A DNA stretch of 63,087 bases. Source: Phoronis australis (Eukaryota; Phoronida; Phoronidae). The stretch covers positions 17,620 to 80,706 of the forward strand of contig NMRA01000679.1 of assembly GCA_002633005.1 (NCBI GenBank), in the 5' to 3' direction. Under the pieces are notes generated by a model. The model searched no databases. It had not been told where the DNA came from and worked only from the letters and a program-made list of their open reading frames with translations. Positions 24,508-34,073 of the stretch are shown here, piece by piece (position 1 is the stretch's first letter; each line of letters starts with the position of its first letter). Position numbers and translations under genes: made by a program.

Positions 24508-25660
24508 CACTAAGTTTTTTTTGTTTGTTTGCACAACACAGGTCGCAGTTTTCGGCCAATCATCACGAAATTTGCACATAAAACGTAGTTTCGTAAGTAC
24601 TAGAAGCCTATTGTTTTTCGTTATAACTGGATCCAAGATGGCGGATGCGGCGTCCATTTTATTTTCATTTTAAGATTCAAATGCTCCTGGAGGCTAGAAT
24701 TTTTTACCTACAGGGCTGAAAATCGGCAAAATTATTAGAACGGACAAGTGCTACGACTGTACCTGAAATTGTTTACTTCCAGTTAAAGATGGCGGAAATA
24801 TCGGCAACTATGCATGCGCACTTTCATTTTGGGCTAAAAACGTTTTCTCCTGTAGAGGGCACAAAGGACGAATTCCTTCAAAAATTTTCAGGTATTAGTT
24901 TTCTATGATCTGCTATTATTCAGAGCTAAAAAACCGGAAGTTGCATTCAAGATGGCAGATCTGGCGCATGTTGGCCCATTTTCAGTCTTGCTGGAGTGTC
25001 ATTTTAAACATAAAGAAAATGGCGTGAATTTTTCTGCATGTGGATTCTCTGAGGTATACCCTTTCAAATGACCTGTAACAATTTTTTCTCAGACTTACCG
25101 TTTTTGAGTTATTTGACTTTGTATTTCAAAAAACCCCAAAATTTCATTTTTTCTAAAAATTTGCGGCATTGTGCCATACTATCATCTTAGATAGAGTTGT
25201 AAAAGGGCTTTCAGAAAATGTTTTCCATTTTTCACTAGGACGTCTACTTTTCGAATTATTCCAGATTTTATGATAGCGCTGTTCCTGTGTTGAGTGCTCT
25301 TACTGCTTTCTTTCTGATTTATGACATCTAAGTTCGTCCTAGTAATGTTATGATGTTCAGCATCACCACCATCATCATCATATTCGTCATCTTTGTCATC
25401 ATCTTCATCATCATCTCCGTCATCGTCTTTTCAATTAATTTCGCCAAGTGTCGCTCAAGATTGTAGCCTATTTCTTACCGATTTCTGACCTCTACATTCA
25501 TCATAGAAATGTTATCATTACTTGTATTGTTCACCATCGCCACCATCATCGTCATATCCGTCATCTTCATCATCATCTGTATCGTCGTCTTTTCTGTTAA
25601 TTTTGCCAAGTTTCGCTCCTCAGAGAGCTTTCATTTAATTTTTGTTTATTGTACTTTGGG
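24508..25660 (+). repeat. Dispersed repeat R3, copy 1 (ETS/YY1-like modules)
   Basis: Closely related to 39190-40405. Three AAGATGGCGG-like sites lie at about 24636, 24786 and 24946. Two are preceded by an ETS-like core: ACTTCCAGTTAAAGATGG (24776) and ACCGGAAGTTGCATTC then AAGATGGC (24930). The right part has CATCAT-rich runs and two copies of a GTCTTTTCxxTTAATTT segment followed by GCCAAG (about 25424 and 25589). No coding region or terminal repeat was found, so the class is unknown. Confidence 0.8.
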
Positions 25661-25873
25661 CCATAGGAATACATTGAGCCCATCCAAAAATGGAAAGTGT
25701 CGTTTTCTCTCAAAGCTATTTCCATGATAGCAAGTGGCAGCATACATTAATAAAAACAACAATGGATTTAAACCAGCTTGACATGTTTTGGCATTTATTG
25801 AAACACCATCATCAGAAGAAAAAACAGTGGCCACCTTGCTAGGCCCAAAAACAAGTAATGATACACAGACATA
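25661..25873. other. Unassigned link with hammerhead-like motif
   Basis: Short stretch between R3 and a family A element. The minus-strand motif at 25777-25818 is listed separately. Confidence 0.35.
25777..25818 (-). ncRNA. Hammerhead-ribozyme-like motif, probably inactive
   Basis: On the minus strand CTT-CTGATGA is followed by a stem GGTGTTT/AAATGCC with loop CAAT, then AAAAC-AT-GTC and AAG. CTT and AAG could pair as stem I, and C-AT-G gives a one-base-pair stem III. This is the order of a minimal type I hammerhead as known from Penelope-like retroelements. The conserved GAAA after stem II reads AAAA and there is an extra base beside stem II, so cleavage is unlikely. Confidence 0.35.
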
Positions 25874-26036
25874 CCCTATTTGCCCTAATAAGCGGCCATG
25901 CCCCTGTAAGCGTCCCACACGTGTTCTCAGACTTTGCTAAAATAAGCGCCTAGCCCACAAACGCTGTGCACATGCAAAAAATACCTAATCTACAGTTCTA
26001 AAATTCAACTTGTCAATAAGATCCGACAGTCCTGAA

Positions 26037-27309
26037 ACAAGAGCAACGCTGAGCGTTGAAATGTGCGCACAAATGCATTGCAAATGGTGTGCTTTTAGGG
26101 TTATTTATTTGTATCATAAAAATGGCCATTAGATGGCACAAAAACATACAATCCATTCAAAAACAGGAACATGCCATATTTTATAAAAATCTGTCAATGA
26201 ACGTCAGAGAAACAAACGAAAACAGAATAAAATGAAATTGTCACTAGTGGGCATTATCCGTTGGAGCCGCTTAAAAGTCGTCGTCGTCTGTTGTTATCTT
26301 CATATAAATATACTTACTAAATTTAGTAAAGATCCTGCAGTGGGTTTAGGAGATACAACTATGGGTGCGAAACAAAACTACCACTAGGAGGCGCCACAGT
26401 AATCAGTCACCATCATCAAAGGTCGTCTTCACACTGAGAACATATATGCCAAGTTTCAAATGATTTGGTTGATACAGGGGTGGACAAGATTTGAAAACAG
26501 CAAAAAATGGCCACTAGAAGGTGCAAAATACCTCGATTCCATCCAAAAACAGGAAGATGGCGTCATCACACCAATAGATGCCTATATTTAAAATTTTATG
26601 AAAATCTGATGAGGACCTTTGAAGATACCGAGTTAAACGTAAAAAAATTAAAATTGCCACTACGGGGCACAGCAGTAGTTAGATCTGTCCGAAAGTCAAC
26701 ATCATATAAATACACTTGCTAAATTAAGTAAATATCCTGCGAACGGTTTGGGAGATACAGCCAAAGGCGCAACAAAACAAAACTGCCACTAGGAGGCGCC
26801 ACAGTAGTCAAAATGGTCGGAAAATCATCGTCAACGGTCCTCTTTATAGTAAGCACATACATGCCAATTTTCACAATCATCCTTTGAGCGGTTTGGTTGA
26901 TAGAGGGATGGACGCAAAAACAGACATAAAAACAGTAAAAATGGCCACTAGGTGGCACAAAATACGTCAAATCCATCCGAAAACAAGAGGATAGCGTCAT
27001 CTCAATAATAGGTGCCTACATACCGAGTTTCATGAAAATCCGTTCAGGACTTTTGAAGACACAAAGGTAAGCGTAAAAAACTAAAATTGCCACTAGAGGG
27101 CACACCGGTAGTCGGATCCGTCCGAAAGTTCGCTCATTCCGTCCCATTTATGAATGGAACAAATGTGCCACATTTCATGAACGTAAGTCAAAGGGTTTTG
27201 GAGATAGAGCAGCGGACGCCGGATGCCGGACAGACGCCGCCCGGACGGACGGACGGACGGAGATGACGGCATAATGGGTCCACATATAAATATGTGGGAG
27301 CATAAAAAT
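26037..27309 (+). mobile_element. Helentron-derived-like (HINE) unit with visible ends
   Basis: This 1.27-kb copy interrupts a family A arm, so both ends can be read. 5' end: ACAAGAGCAACGCTGAGCG then ATGTGCGCACAAATGCATTG. 3' end: ACGG microsatellite (about 27241-27262), GATGACGGCATAATG, then a hairpin ending GTGGGAGCATAAAAAT. Eight monomer motifs lie at about 26126 (A), 26241 (B), 26391 (C), 26511 (A), 26657 (B), 26786 (C), 26945 (A) and 27090 (B), spaced 115-159 bp. ATGCGCCCAC near the 5' start of other copies is inverted as GTGGGCGCAT at the 3' end. An A-rich target without clear duplication, subterminal inverted repeats, a tandem core, a microsatellite and a 3' hairpin fit Helentron derivatives (HINE/pearl); the class is inferred. 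Confidence 0.72.
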
Positions 27310-27329
27310 CAATGCGCGCAGAATTTGTA

Positions 27330-27545
27330 GAACACGAGACCACGCCGCTATATCACTATTTAGCCGTGACTATACACTTAAACTTCTGGCATGCTTCAAA
27401 AAGAATGCATTGCCAAGTTTTGATGATCTTGTGAAAGACGTGTCCTATTATGGTCTGGTCTTTCAGAACAGACGCAGCATACTTGTCAAAGGGATTGTAT
27501 TGTATCTTTCCCGTTCAGATCTTCTCCTTCAACAGGAATCCAAAT
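27330..27545 (-). pseudogene. HIRAN-like domain relic in family A arm
   Basis: Minus-strand frames read IPVEGEDL-like text, then NPFDKYAASVLKDQTIIGH and, after decay, FKCIVTAK. It aligns with the better preserved plus-strand copy at 33600-33960. The GHVPRKIS block is damaged. Confidence 0.5.
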
Positions 27546-27705
27546 CTCCTTGAACACATGAAAACTACGAATCGAAAACGAATAAAAACTTGACCTTTGT
27601 TCAGTTAAAAGCGAATGGCTAGGAAGCGCGTGCTACATTCAAGAATGAGTCATCGAAGATTAATCTCTATGCGTGGAACGGGTAGCATAACATCAGATGG
27701 CAACT

Positions 27706-29760
27706 TTCACTGTTCTACAGGAGCACTAAAAAGGTCAATTGATTTACTTCATCGAAAGCCAATACTAGTGTTTTATCTTGTTAGTGAATGACATTCATTC
27801 AGACAAACACATCACGGTGTATTTGGGAAGCCCGATGTGTCCCAAGTTTGATATTGATACAACCACCGAAGCTGATGACATCATCACATGTCCACAACAT
27901 ACATGAAAAGTGCATTGCAACAAGTGGATTTGTACATTATCTTAAAAGATACATGTTGACATAAAAAATTCTTTCTCCAAGACTTTTCATTTTGTGGATT
28001 GGGCCCTACTATGTGGTCTGTGCATATCAAACGCACCTCAAAAAGCATCAGGTAACCTGCACTTTTTTAAAGTCTACTTTATTCAGTTTTACATTGTGCA
28101 TTGTTTTCATTTAAAGATCATGCTGTACTTGGGTAGCATCTTTTTTGTTATCCACAATGTGTAATAGACATGACACTTGTACTTGTTGTTGTCCACTATC
28201 TTTATTTCATATTATTCATAACCTCGGAACAAAGTTTGACATTGAACAGGACATTGGTAAAGTAATGGATCAAGAAACTTGATAAAAAGACAAGTGATAT
28301 TTCGAAACAATCTATCTTGTTTCATTCTCAAGTGTATGTCCCATGAATGAATGTCTTTGTCTAAATGTCAAGCAGTGTTACGAGGATATGAACGGAATGG
28401 AATAAAGATAGTCAATGACAAGTGTTGTGTCTTTAACAAATTTAAAGATCAGACTGTTGGATAGTATATACACATACCTGATTGTAGAGGCAAGCTAAGC
28501 ATGCAAGATGTGTAGCTGAAAAGTAATTCTTAATTATTAATCTTGAGCAGCAATTTTGGTATTTAGGCACAAAGCATCAACTGAATACTTCTAGCATAGT
28601 ATTTATCAAGTCCCTAACCCTACCCAACCTCAGGCATGGGGAACTTGATAACTGGGAATTTTGTTGTTTGTTTGACAAAGCATCAAGTCTATGTAACCCA
28701 ACTTGGACTACATGGGTATCTCATGTTTACTAGCTAAAATGTCAAATTTGTTCATACCTTGCTTGATTGTATCTGCACCATTCTCAAACAGTATAGAAAC
28801 TCTGAACTGCTAAAAACATCCATAACGTGGTAGAATTGTCGTGAGAATGTGATAAGGACCTCAGGGGTCTCCTGCTCCAATGACTTATCCACACTAATTT
28901 GAAAAGGCTCTGATCAGTCACATGTTGTGGGTCATAAAAGAGATGATACCTACAGCTGACGCGGCAAGCAAAACAACTTTTGTTTATCACATTAGTGCAG
29001 ACTCACAAAAGAAATAAAGAATTACGCTCTTATAAACCATTTGACTGTCAACTTGTTTCGGGAGACCTAAGTCTCCATGCCGTGTGTGCAACGATGATGC
29101 GCGATTTTCAAAGCTTTGTTCACAATGGTCAACATTAAAATGGAGAGCAAATATGTATACCCTTTACTTTTCCCAGCCTTCATTTCCAAATGGCTAAAAT
29201 TTCAGTTGTAAGCTGAAAAAAACCACACGGCCATTCTCGCTTGCTGCCCCGGAAAGAATAGCTACTCACTAGATTGCGCAAGTTACGTTCTTGTAGTTAC
29301 ACTAAGTTAATTAAATTTGCAGTTTTACTGCTAAACTTACCATAACAGGTGTACTCACATTTGCAATATTATAGCATGAAATATTTTAAAAATGTTAACA
29401 GTAAGTCAATTTTGACATCTGCCTTTGTTGACAGTGAAATCGCTTTACCGTGTAGTAATCTTGGAGACGAGACGATTCTCCACTTTCCCTGGCTGGCCCA
29501 GGCTGAATTTGAAGGATCTGGGCCAAAACTTCATTGATATTAGCAAAACAATTCGTGTTCAGATTTTTACAAGGAATTTAATTCTTAAACTTTATATACC
29601 ATTGAAAAGGGCGAAAATGCAAATGCGCTAGACATACTTATTCAGGCATCTCTAATGATCAAATAAGTAGCTGCTGTTTGAAAACCAGTACTCAAAAATG
29701 CTGCATTACAAACCAGTTGCATCAAATCAAGAAGGTCCATCTACTTGAAATCAGGCAGGC
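27706..29760. other. Unassigned stretch, 2 kb
   Basis: No gene recognised. It contains the R5-related inverted segment at 28130-28445. Minus frame 28784-28990 and plus frames 29349-29631 have no domain I know. Confidence 0.3.
28130..28445. repeat. R5-related segment with inverted ends
   Basis: GACACTTGTACTTG and a CCACTATCTTTATTTC segment (28170-28210) are inverted at 28400-28440 (GGAATAAAGATAGTCAATGA, then CAAGTGTTGTGTC). A GATATTTCGAAACA...TTGTTTCATTCTCAAG stem-loop (28303-28340) is the reverse of the one at 17363-17395. It ends TTAACAAATT like the 17.5 kb copy. Confidence 0.55.
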
Positions 29761-30221
29761 ACAAAGCATTTATTTACATAATCGGCACTGTGAGGTGCCG
29801 CAGTGGTTGGAATAGTCTAAAAACCGATGGAAACCATGCTCTGCTTAATTGGATCATGTGTGCAAGTTTCCAAAAGATCCAACAAAAATCTTGGCAGATG
29901 AACAAAGTCAAGAAGACACAAAGAAATGTAAAATGATCACTAGAGGGCATTATGTCAATCTGCCAGAAAATTATTGTCAGCCATGCTCTCCTCAATAGGA
30001 ACTGCCAAGTTTCATTGTGACTCTTCATTTGAAGATAGGGAGGCAGATGCCAAAACCCAACCGATTTTGTCTGAAATTAATGACATATGCTGTTCACTCC
30101 TTAATAGAAACTCAATTGCTAGTAAAACTCCACGAAAATATATCTTAGTTTGTAAATATTGAGGGATATGCAAAGACAAACTCAACCCACGCTACTGTCA
30201 GTAGGAACATATACCATATTC
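29761..30221 (+). repeat. Very diverged array monomers
   Basis: TGATCACTAGAGGGCATTATG (29934), a GTCAGCCATGCTCTCC segment and AGATAGGGAGGCAGATGCC match monomer parts in order, in the usual orientation. It is the target into which the 30224 transposon inserted. Confidence 0.55.
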
Positions 30222-30970
30222 GCCCTAATAAGCACCCAGGGCGCTTAGAAAATTCGTTTCAGGAAGTGGGGGCGCTTATTATAGCCCAGTGGTTGAAACC
30301 TGGTATCCAAAACAGGTGAAATCGTAAGCTAGAATTCATCAAATTTACGCTTTGTGAAGCATCAGTAACCTATGACAGAGTTTCTACAAAATTGCAGTGC
30401 GTTGCTGTCAAACTTTGTAGTTAAATTACGAACATTTTTCAGAAAATCAAAGTGCAAAAACTCGCGATCACTGATAGGCCAACTTGAATTCTTGAGTAAA
30501 AATATAGTTTTGACTCAACAAATTACCTGAAATCCTCCTTAAGGTTTCAAAATAGCGTCCCTAAGAATTTTAAGTTCCTGTGGAGTCGGAATTAACTGCA
30601 ATTAAATCCAAATCTGTGCTGGATCGTACCCCGCAACACGAGAAAAATCTTTGGATGAACAAACATGTTGTCACGTGACATTTGTTTTGAAGTTTGTCTG
30701 CCTATTGTGTGAGTGAGCGACTGCGGGTGTCATCAAGAGTTAATTTTCCAGAGTAAAAGAAATGTATGGATCTAGGTGTGCAACTAAAGAAATTAACAAA
30801 GCAGTAAAGCAGAATGAGTTATATTTACCATTTGAGAATTGTCTCGGTAAGGCCGATATTGAGTCACCAGGTGACTAGATGCGTGACAGTCTTTAAAATT
30901 ATTTTTCAGAAGATTCCGGGAGAGTTAGGGTGAGGAAGTGTTCACTATCAGTGGGCCATTTTGACTTTAA

Positions 30971-33495
30971 AGTCCTGGTCTCAAAATGCCCATGTAGTTC
31001 CAGTATCCGAAAATACTTATCTTATTTTTGACACCCTTTCTTTATATTTTTTTCGCTTTTCTTGCCAAAAGCGATTTTTGAACAGTATTTGACCCTTCTC
31101 TGTGAGCGTATAATTACCGGCTATCATCGATTATTTCCGTACCCACATTTCCGGCTCATCAGTTCAGGAACTTGTCCTGAATGCCGCCATTTTTTCCTTG
31201 TAACTGAATGAGCTATCGCTTGCTCGAAAAGTCTTCATTATTGTTTTACTAGTAATATCTCGTGATTCGTTTGCATATGTAGTGTATTTATAGTTGGTAG
31301 TTAGTGGTCGTTGAATTTTTTTGGAATGTTACGCGTACTTATTACGTTAAAGTAGCATTGGTGTTTAGTTCCTTACGTAGGGCAGTCGAACCTAGGAACC
31401 AAGATGAGTCGAACCTAGGAACCAAGATGAGTCGAACCAATTTTTTTGCGTTTTGATTTTGTTTCTTGTTTTGAAAAAGTACTTTGCAATCATCGGAAAA
31501 GTAGTGCATTCTACTCAGTAAAAATCAAAAAAAATATCAAAATTGGGGCAAGCAGTGTAAAGTTATGAATTGCAATTTTTGTGGCGAAATTTGGGTCACT
31601 TTGTTTGGATCGCATCGGCCATATTGGAGGACAGCAGGATATGTTACGAGTTTAAAACTTTGTGTAAATTGTTTTCGCCAACAATTTACCGTGAAATTTA
31701 GTGAGACATATCTTTACTTACTATTCTGCACGATTCAACACCAAATTTAAGCCTCGCAGTTGTTACTGATTAAGTGATAAATTTGCTCACAATTCCCGTT
31801 GGACTTCGTCCCATTTCTGGCGGCACCGACAACATGATGACTTTTGGTGAACTGGAAGGCATGTTCAACCTGTTACCCTACTTTGTAATTTTTGAAGATT
31901 TAATGTTAATACATTTTGAAAAACGTTGCTACAAAAAAGGAACTTTGTTCATTTTTCGGGTTTTTGGTGCAAGAATATAAGATATATTGGTATTATTTTA
32001 CTGTGAATGTCCCATTCAGGTGATCTTACACTAAGCTAAAAAAAGTTGAAATAATTTTAAAATGGTTTTTTTGAGTGTCAACTACTGTTCACAAAATGGT
32101 GCATATTTTTCAAAATTTCAAGTCTCAATTGCTTTCAAGTCATGTTTTGTAACTTATTGCTTCTTAATTTAGGTTATATTCATGTTATCAAGTCAACAAT
32201 ATGAATAATCTTAATTTAGTTGCTTCAAGCCTCCAATTCTTGTTCCTTGCAACTTCATATTTTTTTAATCATGCTTGTCAAATTCTGGTGTAAGGAAACA
32301 CTATTCACTAACCATGGTAATAGTTACATGTATGTCCACTTTCATATCATAGAAACTTTTGCTGTTGAATAGTGTTTGTAATATGCTAAATGTTGTAAAG
32401 TATTGTGCATTAAGTTACTTATGATATTAAAAGGTTGAATCATTTTGGCTTTATGAATAAAAAATGATAACATTTTGTATTGGACTTATCATACTTATGT
32501 GCTCGAGCGAGCCCTCTATTTGGAGAAATGGAAAAAGGTCTGCCTCAGTCAGAGAAGCATGAATTCCGAAAAAACTAGAAAATGAGACAATATTTCACTA
32601 GAAGACAGAAAGTACCAAAATTTAGCATCTGCAATTCATAGCTCTGAACATACCCAGTGAATCTTATCGTAAAAGATAGACATTACCAAAAATTCCAGCC
32701 CCCCATTTTTTACGCTTCGTGCGCTCATACAAAGTCTGGGGAATCTCTGTTGAAACCCAACAACTTTGCACAGTTCCCCAGAAGTACCCAAGTTCTAAAT
32801 AAACCTCGTTTGAGCGAGCGCTGTGGCCAGCGACCAGGTAAGCCTAAGGGTAGCCTTAACGCAAAGTTATATAGGCCTACTAACAACCTGTAGCGAGTCT
32901 TCATACTGGTAGCTGGCACTGAGGATAGCTAAGGGCTGCCGCGGCAGTGTGACACAGGACTAACCAGCCCGTAATTTTATGCAAGTGTCTGAAACTATCT
33001 TTGAATGTATACGGCATTTATGATTTGAACATTTTACTTCGACAAAACAGCTTGCAACCGCATGCCTTTACCGTTCGCCAGTGTCTAGTCTCGATCCGCA
33101 CCGGGTCCGATAGGCTACGGTCCCGAGTCCGGCAAACTAATTTCTGTCAAAATTTATTCGCCACATTTCTTCAGCAAATTCGATAAAATTGTATGTATTT
33201 TCATTTTAATAAAATCAAGGCGCGCTGTTGATTATTTTATCCCCGTTTGCAGGCTGGTTTCAGGCACTCGTCCATTCACACTGACGGCGTTTTCTTAGCC
33301 TGGGTTCTTGAATTAATTGTACTTCCGGGTTTGCAGTAAGTTCAAAATGGCGGTGGTTCTTTGGGTGCAAATCGTGAGTGGCGCGTTCATTTAAACTTTT
33401 TTCGCGTACGGATCGTGTATTAGTTATGGGGTAGGTACTTCTGGGATCCTTATAACATCCTCTAATAAGGGTTAACAACGTGTGAGACCAGGACT
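30971..33495 (+). mobile_element. TTAA-type DNA transposon, copy 2, full length
   Basis: AGTCCTGGTCTCA (30971-30983) is inverted exactly as TGAGACCAGGACT (33483-33495). TTAA flanks it on both sides (30967-30970 and 33496-33499). Removing it restores a GACTTTAAAAACACC-type site, as seen uninterrupted near 46233 and 38285. TTAA targets point to piggyBac- or Kolobok-type transposases, but none is encoded here (2525 bp). A 23-bp block GTCGAACCTAGGAACC + AAGATGA is doubled at 31388-31433, single in copy 1. CCAG|GTAAGC at 32857 looks like a splice donor, where similarity with copy 1 stops. Confidence 0.9.
33318..33392 (+). promoter_or_regulatory. ETS plus YY1-like module with short ATG frame
   Basis: ACTTCCGGG (33321) is an ETS-type site. 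AAAATGGCGG (33346) is YY1-like, and its ATG opens a 15-codon frame (MAVVLWVQIVSGAFI) containing ATCGTGAGT, a possible splice donor. It lies inside the TTAA transposon. Such start-site-like modules are frequent at TATA-less promoters; function here is untested. Confidence 0.35.
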
Positions 33496-33599
33496 TTAAA
33501 AACACCAGATACATTTAATTTAATAATTCCTCCTAAAATAACGCAAATGTTTTTTACGGTATTATAAACTTTCGGGAATAAGTGGCAGTATGTATCGCT

Positions 33600-33960
33600 A
33601 GTTTCCAGGCCACATGTTTTTAACAAAGGTCAAGTTTTTATTAGTCTTCGATTCGCGGTTTTCATGTATACAAAGAAATTTAGATTCCTGTTGTGGTAGA
33701 AGATCTGTATGGGAAAGACACAATACAATCCCTTTGACAAGTACGCTGTGTCTGTTCTGACAGGCCAGACTATAATAGGACATCTCCCTCGCAAAATCAG
33801 CAAAACTTTTGCATTCTTATTGAAGCACGTTGGATGTTTGAAGTGTATAATCACGGCTAAATACCAGCAAAGCAGCGAGGCTCGTGGTCTACAAATTCCG
33901 CGCACAATGATTTTTTCAGGACTATCGGATCGTATTGATACATTTAAGACATTACTGTAG
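33600..33960 (+). pseudogene. HIRAN-like domain segment, best preserved copy
   Basis: The frame from about 33709 reads NPFDKYAVSV then GQTIIGHLPRKISKTFAFLL and LKCIITAKY, and ends EARGLQIPRTMIFSG. Upstream, another frame gives IPVVVEDLYGKD, so there is a frameshift near 33715. The pattern NPxDxxAVxV...GHxPRxIS matches HIRAN-type domains, found with DNA-repair helicases and in many uncharacterised animal proteins. There is no start codon or promoter context. The same segment sits at the same place in each A-family arm, so it travels with the transposon, as captured exon or remnant of its own protein. Confidence 0.6.
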
Positions 33961-34073
33961 AATGTTAGAACTGTAGGTAATGCATTTTTCACATGTGCAC
34001 AGTGTTCATGGACTGGGCACTTATTTTAGCAAAGTCTGAAAATGCGTGGAGGGCGCTTATAGGGGCATGGATT

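Larger units (their letters stand above)
25874..27705 (-). mobile_element. Family A DNA transposon split by array element
   Basis: After TA (25872-25873) it starts CCTATTTGCCCTAATAAGC, then GCCCCTGTAAGCGTCCC and CTTTGCTAAAATAAGCGCC. These are the marks of the arm that carries the HIRAN-like segment, here inverted. The arm is cut after CCTGAA (26036) by the 26037-27309 element and resumes at AATGCGCGCAGAATTTGTAG. Similarity ends near 27705, so the other arm is missing. Confidence 0.8.

Noticed and set aside
30963-33503. 8-bp CTTTAAAG target duplication (hAT-type)
   Set aside because: TTAA with 13-bp perfect inverted ends explains the borders without mismatches; the 8-bp reading needs one.
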